Source of the DNA: Sphingomonas sp. SUN039
GTDB taxonomy: Bacteria; Pseudomonadota; Alphaproteobacteria; Sphingomonadales; Sphingomonadaceae
Direction: 5' to 3'
Assembly: GCF_024758725.1 (NCBI RefSeq)
Contig: NZ_CP096972.1
Span: 2,772,001 to 2,836,000, forward strand
Length of the DNA: 64,000 nucleotides
Shown: positions 16,460-25,149 of the stretch, piece after piece
How positions within the stretch are numbered: the first letter of the stretch is position 1
Layout of the letters: every line of letters starts with the position of its first letter
Program-made: the position numbers and the translations under genes
The notes under the pieces: model-generated
What the model was told of the DNA's origin: nothing
Seen by the model: the letters and a program-made list of their open reading frames with translations, nothing else
Database searches by the model: none

Positions 16460-17710
16460 CCAGTCGGGCACGCGTTCCGCGCCCATGATCGTCGCGGCGG
16501 GGATGCGGTCGGCGACCACCGCGTAACGGTCGCCGTCGACGAGCACTTCGGGGACCATGGCGCGACTGTTGTAGGTCGAGGCCATGGTCGCGCCGTACGC
16601 GCCCGCCGTGCGGAACACGGCGAGGTCGCCCTGCGCGACGACGCCGGTCTCGCGCGCCATCGCAAAGGTATCGCCGCTTTCGCACACCGGGCCGACGAGG
16701 TTGGCGGTCATCGTTTCGGTGGTCGCGGTAACGGGTTCGAAATGGTGATAGGCATCGTAGAGCGCGGGACGGGCTAGGTCGTTCATCGCGGCATCGACGA
16801 CGACGAACGGGTGCACCGAGCCCGGCTTGACGCGGATGACACGGGTCAGCAGCACACCGGCATTGCCCGCGATCATGCGGCCGGGTTCGAACATCAGCTT
16901 CACGCCCCAGCCCTGCGTGACGCGGGCCACCATGGCGCCATAGGCACTGGGCTCCTGCGGCACGTCGTCGGGGCGATAGGCGATGCCGAGCCCGCCGCCG
17001 AGATCGACATGGGTAATCGCATGGCCGGCCGCACGCAGATCGGCGACGAGTCGCCCGACGCGCGCGAAGGCGGCCTCGAGCGGGGCGAGGTCGAAAATCT
17101 GGCTGCCGATGTGGAGCGCGACGCCGCGCAGGTTCAGCCCCGGCAATGCCGACAGCCGCGCAAAGATTGCAGGCGCGTCCGAAATCGCGACGCCGAACTT
17201 GTTCTCGGCCTTGCCGGTCGAGATCTTCGCGTGCGTCCCCGCATCGACATCGGGATTGACGCGCAACGTCGCGGGCGCGGTCAGCCCCCGCGCGGCGGCG
17301 AGTGCGGCAAGATCGCGCCCTTCCTCTTCCGATTCGATGTTGAACTGGCCGATGCCCGTGTCGAGCGCATGGACCATCTCGTCATCGGTCTTGCCGACGC
17401 CCGAAAAGACGATCTTGTCGGGCGTCATCCCCGCCGCAAGCGCGCGGTCGAGTTCGCCGCCCGACACGACGTCCGCGCCCATGCCCATTTTGGCGAGCAC
17501 CCGCACGACCGCGAGATTGGGGTTGGCCTTGAGCGCGAAGGCGACCTCGACATCACCGGCTTGCGCCACCGCCTCCGAAAACACCCGCGCATGGCGCTCG
17601 AGCGTCGCGCGCGAATAGACATAGACCGGCGTGCCGACCTCTGCCGCGATGCGGGCAAGCGGGACGTCCTCGGCGAACAATTCGCCGTCACGGAACTGGA
17701 AATGGTTCAT
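16454..17710 (-). CDS. lysA: Diaminopimelate decarboxylase
   Basis: 418 aa, PLP-dependent last step of lysine biosynthesis (meso-DAP to lysine). The PLP lysine is in EVAFALKANPN. The glycine loop DLGGGLGIAY and the C-terminal catalytic Cys in GPVCESGDTF are present. It lies last in a minus-strand operon argH-lptM-lysA (4-base overlap, then a 4-base gap). The small lipoprotein gene before lysA is a common proteobacterial arrangement. Confidence 0.97.
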   Translation of the reverse strand: MNHFQFRDGELFAEDVPLARIAAEVGTPVYVYSRATLERHARVFSEAVAQAGDVEVAFALKANPNLAVVRVLAKMGMGADVVSGGELDRALAAGMTPDKIVFSGVGKTDDEMVHALDTGIGQFNIESEEEGRDLAALAAARGLTAPATLRVNPDVDAGTHAKISTGKAENKFGVAISDAPAIFARLSALPGLNLRGVALHIGSQIFDLAPLEAAFARVGRLVADLRAAGHAITHVDLGGGLGIAYRPDDVPQEPSAYGAMVARVTQGWGVKLMFEPGRMIAGNAGVLLTRVIRVKPGSVHPFVVVDAAMNDLARPALYDAYHHFEPVTATTETMTANLVGPVCESGDTFAMARETGVVAQGDLAVFRTAGAYGATMASTYNSRAMVPEVLVDGDRYAVVADRIPAATIMGAERVPDWL

Positions 17711-17714
17711 GGAT

Positions 17715-17954
17715 TCAGCCTGAAGGGGGGAGATCGAATTTGTCGGGCGCGCGCTTCTCAGAGCTTTGCAGCAGCTCGTCGTTGCGTTTGGGTCGCGACT
17801 GGTCGCTGGGTGTGGTCAGCGATTCGGCATCGGGCGTTTTGGCCGCCGCCGCCGGTTTGGGCGGCAGCGATGCGCCGACTTGCGGACGCAAAGGCGCGAC
17901 CTGACCGCAGGCAGCAAGGGCGAGAACGCCGACAAGACCGATCCAGCGCTTCAT
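17715..17954 (-). CDS. lptM: LptM/YifL-like lipoprotein
   Basis: 79-aa lipoprotein from the ATG at 17952-17954. The signal peptide is [16 protein letters not shown] with the lipobox LAAC. The residues just after it (GQVAPLRP) match the short conserved patch of LptM, which helps mature the LPS translocon LptDE at the outer membrane. The remainder is a Pro/Ala/Lys-rich disordered tail. The position directly before lysA supports the call. Starts inside the argH stop (4-base overlap). Confidence 0.8.
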   Translation of the reverse strand: MKRWIGLVGVLALAACGQVAPLRPQVGASLPPKPAAAAKTPDAESLTTPSDQSRPKRNDELLQSSEKRAPDKFDLPPSG

Positions 17955-19357
17955 GCGCTCTTCTCCAGGGCCGCCCGGGCGGCGGCAATGGCTTCCCTTA
18001 CCCTGACCGGCGCGGTTCCGCCATGGCTGGTGCGCGATGCGACCGAGGCGTCGACGGTCAGCACGCCGAACACGCGCGCGTCGATGCGCGAATCTATGGC
18101 CGTAAGCACGTCGAGCGGCAGATCGACGAGGCCGCAGCCGCGCTCTTCCGCCGCCTTGACCGCGCGGCCGGTGATATGGTGCGCCTCGCGGAACGGCACA
18201 TCGGCCTCGCGGACCAGCCAGTCGGCAAGATCGGTCGCGGTCGAGAACCCCGCCTCGGCCAGTGCCCGCATCCGGTCGGTCCGGAAGGTCAGTGCCGCCG
18301 TCATCCCCGTCATCGCAGCGACCGACAGTTCGAGCAGGTCGTGTGCCTCGAATACCGGCTCCTTGTCGTCCTGCATGTCCTTCGAATAGGCGAGCGGCAG
18401 CCCCTTCATCGTGACCATCAGCGCGGTGTGGCAGCCAAGGATGCGTCCGGCATGGCCGCGCACCAGCTCCGCCGCATCGGGATTGCGCTTTTGCGGCATG
18501 ATCGAGCTGCCGGTCGACCATTGGTCGGGCAAGGTAATGAACCCGAAAGGCTGCGACGCCCAGATGACGATTTCCTCGGCCATGCGGCTGAGGTGGATCG
18601 AACAGGTCGCCGCCGCCGACAGATAATCGAGCGCGAAATCGCGGTCGCTGACCGAATCGAGCGAATTGGCGGTCGGGCCATCGAAGCCCAATGCCATTGC
18701 CGTCATCGCACGATCGATGGCAAAGCCCGTCCCCGCCAGTGCCGCGCTGCCCAGCGGCGAGCGGTTCATCCGGGCGCGCGCATCGGCGAAGCGCGAGCGG
18801 TCGCGTGCGACCATTTCATGCCATGCCATCAGATGATGGCCGAGCGTCACCGGTTGCGCGCTCTGGAGGTGCGTGAAACCGGGCATGACGGCATCGGCGT
18901 GTTCTGCGGCACGGTCGAGCAGCACCGACTGGAAAGCGCGCAATCCCGTATCGACCGCATCGAGCGCATCGCGCACCCAGAGACGGAAATCGGTCGCGAC
19001 CTGATCGTTGCGGCTGCGTGCGGTGTGGAGGCGGCCCGCGACCGGCCCGATCAGTTCGGCGAGCCGCGCTTCGGTCGCCATATGGATGTCTTCGAGCGCG
19101 GGATCGTCGGGGAGCGCACCTGTTGCGTATTCGGCTGCAACCCGGTCGAGCCCTTCCGATATTGTCGCAGCATCGGCGGCTGTCAGGATGCCCTGCGCGC
19201 CCAGCATCGCGACGTGCGCCTTCGACGCGGCAATGTCCTGCCGCCACAGCCGCTTGTCGAACGGCAGCGAGGCATTTATCGCACGCATCACGGACGCGGG
19301 CCCCTCGGCAAAGCGCCCGCCCCACATGGCATTGGAGCTGTCCTTGCGCTCGTTCAT
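17951..19357 (-). CDS. argH: Argininosuccinate lyase
   Basis: 468 aa, the last step of arginine biosynthesis. The superfamily signature [16 protein letters not shown] is present, as are TAHSR-type residues ([17 protein letters not shown]) and [19 protein letters not shown]. The start is taken as the ATG at 19355-19357 ([16 protein letters not shown]). The alternative ATG of MWGG is at 19325-19327. Either start overlaps the divergent tlpA-like gene by up to 32 bases, so each gene's promoter must lie within the other's coding region. Confidence 0.96.
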   Translation of the reverse strand: MNERKDSSNAMWGGRFAEGPASVMRAINASLPFDKRLWRQDIAASKAHVAMLGAQGILTAADAATISEGLDRVAAEYATGALPDDPALEDIHMATEARLAELIGPVAGRLHTARSRNDQVATDFRLWVRDALDAVDTGLRAFQSVLLDRAAEHADAVMPGFTHLQSAQPVTLGHHLMAWHEMVARDRSRFADARARMNRSPLGSAALAGTGFAIDRAMTAMALGFDGPTANSLDSVSDRDFALDYLSAAATCSIHLSRMAEEIVIWASQPFGFITLPDQWSTGSSIMPQKRNPDAAELVRGHAGRILGCHTALMVTMKGLPLAYSKDMQDDKEPVFEAHDLLELSVAAMTGMTAALTFRTDRMRALAEAGFSTATDLADWLVREADVPFREAHHITGRAVKAAEERGCGLVDLPLDVLTAIDSRIDARVFGVLTVDASVASRTSHGGTAPVRVREAIAAARAALEKSA

Positions 19358-19919
19358 CGTCTGTCTCGTGCCCGCCCTGCTTCTTGCGGGCTGCGATAAG
19401 CAATCGACCCCCCAGCCGCAACCCAACGCGACGGCGACCGCCGCGGCACCCGCTGGGGGCGAACCGGCGGGGACGCTCGACATGGCGCAGCGCGGCGCGG
19501 CGATGCCGAAAGACGGCTTCAAGACGCCCGAGGGCAAAGCCACGACGCTCGCCGATTTCAAGGGGCAGCCGCTGCTGGTCAATTTGTGGGCGACATGGTG
19601 CGGGCCGTGCGTCAAGGAAATGCCCTCGCTCGACCGGCTGGCGGCGCGCACCAAGGGCAAGCTACGCGTGATGGTGGTCAATCAGGACAGCGCCAAGCAA
19701 GCCGTCGATCCGGTGCCCGAATGGTGGGCCAAGGCGAAGCTCGCCAACCTCCAGCCCTATCGCGATGCCGAAAACAACCTCGGCTTCGCCTTCGGCGGCG
19801 GGCTGTTGCCGACGACGGTGCTCTACGATGCGAACGGCAAGGAAGTCTGGCGGATTTCGGGTGGCATGGATTGGGACGGCCCGAGGGCGAACACGTTGCT
19901 GGCAGACTATCTGGGCTGA
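19326..19919 (+). CDS. TlpA-like thioredoxin-fold lipoprotein
   Basis: 197 aa. The N-terminus [23 protein letters not shown] has a lipobox (LAGC), so the protein is anchored in the periplasm. A Pro/Ala-rich linker leads to a redoxin domain with the CxxC motif WATWCGPC (~residue 100) and the cis-Pro region [11 protein letters not shown]. TlpA/ResA proteins reduce cysteines of envelope proteins, for example in cytochrome c or oxidase maturation. The start overlaps divergent argH by 32 bases, and no other start gives a signal peptide. Confidence 0.88.
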   Translation: MALELSLRSFIVCLVPALLLAGCDKQSTPQPQPNATATAAAPAGGEPAGTLDMAQRGAAMPKDGFKTPEGKATTLADFKGQPLLVNLWATWCGPCVKEMPSLDRLAARTKGKLRVMVVNQDSAKQAVDPVPEWWAKAKLANLQPYRDAENNLGFAFGGGLLPTTVLYDANGKEVWRISGGMDWDGPRANTLLADYLG

Positions 19920-19940
19920 AGAGGCGGAGGCTTTTTCCTC

Positions 19941-20036
19941 GCCGAGCGCGAGCGAGGTGCTCCTTCGAGCGTGGGCGAGAAGCGGTGCGGCGCGTACCTC
20001 GCTGACGCTCGGCAGGGCTTCTCGCTAGCGCTCGAA
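19941..20036. repeat. Compound imperfect inverted repeat
   Basis: Two pairs of arms interlock. 19941-19958 (GCCGAGCGCGAGCGAGGT) pairs imperfectly with 19996-20013. 19964-19983 (TTCGAGCGTGGGCGAGAAGC) pairs with 20017-20036. The element fills the gap between the convergent TlpA-like and glycosyltransferase genes and can form alternative stems. It probably serves as a transcription barrier; it belongs to a different family from the repeat at 4921-5057. Confidence 0.65.
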
Positions 20037-20052
20037 GAAGAATTATTCCCGT

Positions 20053-21534
20053 TTAACGCACTCGGCGGAATTCGCACAGGTTGAGCGGGTCGTTCGGGCG
20101 ACCGAAGTCGGCCGCGCGCGACAGCACCCAGTCCTGCGGCGCTTCGACCACAGGCGCGGCTTCGGCGCACGAACCCGCGACCAGCACGATCAGGTGCCGT
20201 GCCGGTGCCGGTTCGACCGGCAGCGCGCGGACCGTTGGATTGAAAGTGAGAAACCGCCGCGTCGCATCCTCGACCGCGACATCGCCGGGCTGCGCGCGCG
20301 CCCAGTCGGCCGCGAGCGGACCCGCCCGGCCCATATCGAAGCGTTTGTCGGTCTCGATGGCGCCGACCAGCACCAGCGCCGCAATCAGCCCGCCAACAAG
20401 CAACCGCTCGCCCGCATCCCATAGATCGGTTGCCAACCGCGCGACAATGGCGGCGGCGAGCGCGGCCACCGGCAGGAACATCCGCGCCTTGGGATCGATC
20501 GCAAGACCGTAGATCAGCGCACCGGTGTAAAGCGCGGCGACGACTGCCAGCAGCACGGCAGGGTGCCGCCAGTTCAGCGCCTTGTGCCGCAGCCAGATCG
20601 CCGCAAGCGCGGCTAGCAGCACCGGCCCCATCTGCGGATTGGCCAGCAGGTTGACGATGCCGTCGACCGTCCAGTGGAGATGGATGTCCATTGCCGGGTG
20701 CCAGCCGCCGATGAATTGCGGATTGAACAACGGCGAGCGGGTCAGATCGACGCTTGTCGGCAGTTCGCTCGACGCGATGCGGGTATGCGCGGCGGAGAGT
20801 TCCTGGCTGAGGAACGGCTTGCCCGCCCATAGTCCGTAGACGAGCGCCTCGATTGCCAGCGGCAGGGCAAAGCCGCCGAGGACCGGCAGCGCAAAGCGAC
20901 GCCGCGCGCGCGGCGCGAGAACCAGCGCGAGCGCGCCGATCGGCAGCCAAACCAGGCTCGTCATCCGCGCCTGTGCGGCAAAGCCGAGCAAGATGCCCGC
21001 CGCCAGCCACAGCCGGCTATCGCCGCGCCGCCACGCCGATGACGCGACATTCGCGGCCGTCAGCAGCAGCGCGAGTTCGACTGTCTCGACATTGGGCTGG
21101 AGCAAGCCCTTGGCGAATGAGGCCGTCGCTACGAAGGCAATGCCGCCGATCAGCGCCGCGCGCGCACCCCAACGGCGCTCCACCAGCCGCACGAACATCG
21201 CGACCGCCAGCAGGCTGTAAAGCAACGGCACCAGTGCCGCCTGCCACCAGCCGTCGCCGAACAGCGCGAACGACAGGCCCATCGGCGCGACCAGCGGCCA
21301 GCGCGCCGCCCAATGCGTTTCGGGCAGGCACCAGCCGTGCGCCGCCGCGCAGCGCGCGGCCTCGACATAATACCAGTCGTCGCCGCCGCCGCCGACATAG
21401 CCCGCCGGATTGGGCAGGACGAGCAGCAGCAACAAGGCGACGGCCACCGCAACCGGCGGGATCGCAAGTCGCCGCGAACGCGACAGGGGCGGGGCCATCG
21501 AGGCCAAGAGCGTCTCCGACAGGGCCGGACGCAT
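20053..21534 (-). CDS. Polytopic membrane glycosyltransferase-like protein (GT-C/ArnT-like)
   Basis: 493 aa from the ATG at 21532-21534; an in-frame ATG at 21496-21498 would give 481 aa. About ten or more hydrophobic helices are seen. The first loop carries the acidic pair [11 protein letters not shown], where GT-C (GT39/GT83-type) enzymes place their catalytic acids. Such proteins transfer sugars from polyprenyl-phosphate donors on the periplasmic side. Donor and acceptor are unknown. The gene is divergent from infC. Confidence 0.7.
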   Translation of the reverse strand: MRPALSETLLASMAPPLSRSRRLAIPPVAVAVALLLLLVLPNPAGYVGGGGDDWYYVEAARCAAAHGWCLPETHWAARWPLVAPMGLSFALFGDGWWQAALVPLLYSLLAVAMFVRLVERRWGARAALIGGIAFVATASFAKGLLQPNVETVELALLLTAANVASSAWRRGDSRLWLAAGILLGFAAQARMTSLVWLPIGALALVLAPRARRRFALPVLGGFALPLAIEALVYGLWAGKPFLSQELSAAHTRIASSELPTSVDLTRSPLFNPQFIGGWHPAMDIHLHWTVDGIVNLLANPQMGPVLLAALAAIWLRHKALNWRHPAVLLAVVAALYTGALIYGLAIDPKARMFLPVAALAAAIVARLATDLWDAGERLLVGGLIAALVLVGAIETDKRFDMGRAGPLAADWARAQPGDVAVEDATRRFLTFNPTVRALPVEPAPARHLIVLVAGSCAEAAPVVEAPQDWVLSRAADFGRPNDPLNLCEFRRVR

Positions 21535-21673
21535 CGTCCGACTGTTGCCGCCAAGTAACGGTTGTGCTGCTAAAGCCGGGTTAACTCCGGCGTCCCCTTT
21601 GCAAGAGCGCGACGACGCCCTAAGTGACCGACTGCCCACAGCCATGGGCATGACCATTTTTGGAGAAGACACT

Positions 21674-22231
21674 ATCCGACCGCCGATGATGCGCCGCCCG
21701 CTGGGTGCGCCGCCTGTCCCGATGAACGGCCCGCGTTTCAACGAATTCATCCAGTCGCCGAAGGTGCGGGTGATCGACGAGAACGGCGAAAACCTGGGTG
21801 TGCTCTACACCCGCGAGGCCATCGAACAGGCGCGTGAAGTCGGACTCGATCTGGTCGAAGTGTCGCCGAACGCCGACCCGCCGGTCGCGAAATTCCTCGA
21901 CGTGGGCAAGTTCAAATACGAGGCCCAGAAAAAGGCCAACATCGCGCGCAAATCGCAGAAGACGCAGGAGATCAAGGAGATCAAGATGCGTCCGAACATC
22001 GACGATCATGACTATGATACGAAGATGAAGAAGATCCACGAGTTCATCGGCGAGGGCGACAAGGTCAAGGTCACGCTGCGGTTTCGCGGCCGCGAGTTGA
22101 GCCACGGCCAGCTCGGCATGAACCTGTTGATCCGGGTCCAGGGCGACACGGCGGAGATCGCCAAGGTCGAACAGCACCCCCGTATGGAGGGTCGCCAGAT
22201 GCTGATGGTGATCGCGCCCAAACAGCAGTAG
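21674..22231 (+). CDS. infC: Translation initiation factor IF-3, probable ATC start
   Basis: 185 aa if translation starts at the ATC at 21674-21676; 181 aa from the first downstream ATG (21686). GGAGAAG at 21662-21668 is perfectly spaced for the ATC but too far (about 20 bases) from the ATG. Rare start codons (AUU, AUC) are an established feature of infC, since IF-3 discriminates against them and so controls its own level. The protein has the N-terminal domain ([19 protein letters not shown]) and C-terminal domain ([29 protein letters not shown]). Both are full length. It prevents early subunit joining and checks initiator codons. Confidence 0.93.
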   Translation: MRPPMMRRPLGAPPVPMNGPRFNEFIQSPKVRVIDENGENLGVLYTREAIEQAREVGLDLVEVSPNADPPVAKFLDVGKFKYEAQKKANIARKSQKTQEIKEIKMRPNIDDHDYDTKMKKIHEFIGEGDKVKVTLRFRGRELSHGQLGMNLLIRVQGDTAEIAKVEQHPRMEGRQMLMVIAPKQQ

Positions 22232-22283
22232 CGCTTTCCGTAGCGTCACCATCGTTACACTGTTGCAAAAAAGCCGCGTAAAA

Positions 22284-22308
22284 GCCCGAAAACCGCAGTT
22301 TTGCGGGC
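22284..22308 (+). terminator. Weak hairpin after infC
   Basis: GCCCGAAAAC (22284-22293), loop CGCA, and GTTTTGCGGGC (22298-22308) form a 10-bp stem with one bulge. It lies 50 bases after the infC stop and about 80 before the receptor gene. No T-run follows, so termination is possible but unproven. Confidence 0.3.
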
Positions 22309-22386
22309 GATTACTGGTATCGGCACCCGACCTGCTCTAAGCACCCGGCCAAACGGGATGGCAATTCCCGGTTCGAGGAGAGAGCA

Positions 22387-25095
22387 ATGTCCAAATTCCG
22401 CCTGTTGGTGTCGGCTGCACCGGTTGTTGCCGCTGTTGCGTTTGCGTCCCCTGCCGTGGCCCAGCAGGGCGCAGCACCGCAAGCCGCGCAGGAGGAAAGC
22501 ACCGGCGACATCATCGTCACCGCGACCCGCCGCAGCGAAGCGCTGTCGGACGTGCCGCTGGCGGTGTCGGCGGTCACGGCCCAGTCGCTCCAGAATTCGG
22601 GGGCGAGCGACATCCGCGCGCTCAACCAGCTGTCGCCCTCGCTGCTCGTCTCGTCGACCTCGTCCGAAGCGGGCGCGGGCGGCGCACGTATCCGCGGTAT
22701 CGGCACCGTCGGCGACAACCCGGGCCTCGAAAGCTCGGTCGCGACCTTCGTCGACGGCGTCTATCGCAACCGCGCCGGCGTCGGCCTGACTGAATTGGGC
22801 GCCGTCGACCGCATCGAAGTGCTGCGCGGGCCGCAGGGCACGCTGTTCGGGCGCAATGCCAGCGCGGGCCTGATCTCGGTCATCACCAAAAAGCCCGAAT
22901 TCAATTTCGGGGCCGAGGCCGAAGCGACCTATGGCAGCTATAACACCATCCGCGTCGGCGGCGGCATTACCGGACCGCTCGGCGAAACCGTGGCGGCACG
23001 CCTCGATGGCATCTATTTCAAGCGCGACGGTTTCCTGACCGACGTGGTGTCGGGCCGCAAGATCAACGGCCGCGACCGTTACCTGCTGCGCGGCCAGTTG
23101 CTGTTCCAGCCGAACGACGATTTCTCGATCCGCCTGATCGGCGACTATTCGGACCGCAAGGAGGAATGCTGTGGCGCGACCTATCTGCCCGCGCAGAACC
23201 TGACCCGCGCGGCGGACGGGACGCTGGTCAGCTCGCCCAACTCGATCGCGGGGATCGAACGTGCGCTGGGCGGTATCATCAGCGACAATACCTTCGCGCG
23301 CACGACCGCGCTGACGCCGGGCGTCGGTTACCAGGGCAATGTCCGCGACGCGGGCGTGTCGGCCGAAATCAACTGGAAGTTCGGCGATGCCACGCTGACC
23401 TCGATCACTGCCTATCGCGACTGGAAGCTGGTGCGTGGGCAGGACGCCGACTTCAACAACCTCGATATCCTGAAGCGCCTCAACAACGGCGGCGCGACGC
23501 AGAGCTTCAAGACCTTCACCCAGGAACTGCGGCTGCAGGGCTCGGCGTTCGGGGACAAGCTCGACTGGCTGGTCGGTGCCTATTTCGCCAATGAAAAGCT
23601 GAACCTCACCGACAATCTGACCTATGGTGCGGATTACGAACGCTACGCGAACTGCCTGTTGTTTGCGAGCGTCCTGCCTTCGGCACTCGCGCCGACGCCG
23701 ACCGGCAATTGCGTCAACCAGCCGGTACTGGCCGCAACGGCAACTGCGACGGGCAGCGCAACGCTCGCCGCGCTCAACGCCAATCCGCTGCGCCCGGGCT
23801 TCGGTTCGCTGGCAGCCGCCATCGGCCAACCGGCCGGAACGCTGGTCGGCGTCGGCCTCAACGACACCTATAACCAGACCAGCCGCAACTATGCGTTCTT
23901 CACGCACAATGTGATCCGCTTCACCGACCGGCTGAGCCTGACCTTGGGCGCGCGTTACACCAACGAGGAAAAGACCCTCGACGCGACGTTCCGCGACAAC
24001 AATACGATCTGCGCGGGTCTGCGCGCCTCGCCGCTGGCCGGGCTGGCGACACTGCCGTGTGTCATCCCCAACGTCCCGGGCGGCAGCTTCAGCCAGACAG
24101 GCGCGAAGAAGAGCGAGGACCGGATCACCGGCACCGCCGTGCTCAGCTTCAAGCCGGTCGACAACCTGCTGGTCTACGCAAGCTTCTCGCGCGGGTACAA
24201 GGCGGGCGGGTTCAACCTCGACCGGTCGGGCCTGACCTATGGCGCGCCGAACCTGCAGCAGCTGACCTTCGAGCCCGAACTCGTCAATTCGTACGAGCTC
24301 GGCTATAAATGGAACGGTAACGGCATCGACCTGAACATCGCCGCGTTCCGGCAGGACTTCACCGGGTTCCAGCTCAACACCTTCAACGGCGTCAACTTCA
24401 TCGTCGTCAACATCAACGCCTGTAAGACGTCGCTGAACTTTGCCGACCGCGACGCCGACAGTGCGACGGGCGTCTGCACCAGCGGCCTGAAATCGGGCGT
24501 GCAATCGGCGGGTCTCGAAATGGAGGCGTTCCTGCGTCCGGCACGGCATCTCGGCGTCAATCTGGGCCTCACCTATGTCAACACGACCTATGGCAATGAT
24601 CTGGTCGGGATCAACGGCACGGCATTGCCCGCCGCGCTGAACAACCTGCCGGGATCGCGTCTGTCGAACAGTTCGCAGATCGTGACCACCGCGTCGGTCT
24701 CGTGGACGCCGCCGCTGGGCAACAGCGGGCTGAGCGGGCTGGTGTACGCCGACATGCGCTACCAGAGCGACGTCAACACCGGTTCCGACCTCGACCGCGA
24801 AAAGCAGCAGGACGGCGTGGCCATCGTCAATGCCCGTTTGGGCATCCGCGGGTCCGAAAACAAATGGGGTATCGAAGTCTGGGCGCAGAATGTGTTCGAC
24901 ACCAACTACCAGCAGGTGAGCTTCGATGCGCCGCTGCAGGGTGGCGGCACCCGCGCCACCGGCCTGCCCGCCACATCGACCAGCGCAGGGGCGAATTCGG
25001 TGCAGAACGGCACCTATGTCGCCTCGACGCAGTTGTACGGCGTGTTCCTCGCCGAACCGCGCACCTATGGCATCACCGCCCGCTTCAAATTCTGA
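22387..25095 (+). CDS. TonB-dependent outer-membrane receptor
   Basis: 902 aa. Signal peptide (~1-27, ending AVAQQ). A TonB-box-like DIIVTATRR is at ~36-44. A plug domain (~50-165) includes IRALNQLSPSL and VDRIEVLRGPQGTLFGRNASAG. A 22-stranded barrel ends with the aromatic YGITARFKF. It imports a large or scarce ligand using TonB energy. The ligand is not determinable; the plug resembles the broad sphingomonad group of receptors for aromatic or plant-derived compounds and siderophores. AGGAGAG just upstream is a strong RBS. The gene stands alone between infC and the terminator at 25111. Confidence 0.95.
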   Translation: MSKFRLLVSAAPVVAAVAFASPAVAQQGAAPQAAQEESTGDIIVTATRRSEALSDVPLAVSAVTAQSLQNSGASDIRALNQLSPSLLVSSTSSEAGAGGARIRGIGTVGDNPGLESSVATFVDGVYRNRAGVGLTELGAVDRIEVLRGPQGTLFGRNASAGLISVITKKPEFNFGAEAEATYGSYNTIRVGGGITGPLGETVAARLDGIYFKRDGFLTDVVSGRKINGRDRYLLRGQLLFQPNDDFSIRLIGDYSDRKEECCGATYLPAQNLTRAADGTLVSSPNSIAGIERALGGIISDNTFARTTALTPGVGYQGNVRDAGVSAEINWKFGDATLTSITAYRDWKLVRGQDADFNNLDILKRLNNGGATQSFKTFTQELRLQGSAFGDKLDWLVGAYFANEKLNLTDNLTYGADYERYANCLLFASVLPSALAPTPTGNCVNQPVLAATATATGSATLAALNANPLRPGFGSLAAAIGQPAGTLVGVGLNDTYNQTSRNYAFFTHNVIRFTDRLSLTLGARYTNEEKTLDATFRDNNTICAGLRASPLAGLATLPCVIPNVPGGSFSQTGAKKSEDRITGTAVLSFKPVDNLLVYASFSRGYKAGGFNLDRSGLTYGAPNLQQLTFEPELVNSYELGYKWNGNGIDLNIAAFRQDFTGFQLNTFNGVNFIVVNINACKTSLNFADRDADSATGVCTSGLKSGVQSAGLEMEAFLRPARHLGVNLGLTYVNTTYGNDLVGINGTALPAALNNLPGSRLSNSSQIVTTASVSWTPPLGNSGLSGLVYADMRYQSDVNTGSDLDREKQQDGVAIVNARLGIRGSENKWGIEVWAQNVFDTNYQQVSFDAPLQGGGTRATGLPATSTSAGANSVQNGTYVASTQLYGVFLAEPRTYGITARFKF

Positions 25096-25110
25096 GCGGG
25101 TCGATACGGA

Positions 25111-25149
25111 AAAAGGGGGCGGTGCGTCGCAGGACGCGCCGCCCCTTTT
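25111..25149. terminator. Bidirectional intrinsic terminator
   Basis: GGGGCGGTGCGTC (25116-25128), loop GCAG, and GACGCGCCGCCCC (25133-25145) form a 13-bp stem with one G-T pair. TTTT follows on the right and AAAA precedes on the left. It sits between the convergent receptor gene and glnD and can stop transcription from both sides. Confidence 0.85.

Noticed and set aside
16811-19399. 862-codon plus-strand frame opposite lysA, lptM and argH
   Set aside because: Shadow of well-recognised minus-strand genes; composition rich in Arg, His and Gln without any motif.
22255-24549. 764-codon minus-strand frame opposite the TonB-dependent receptor
   Set aside because: Antisense shadow; the receptor reading is unambiguous.
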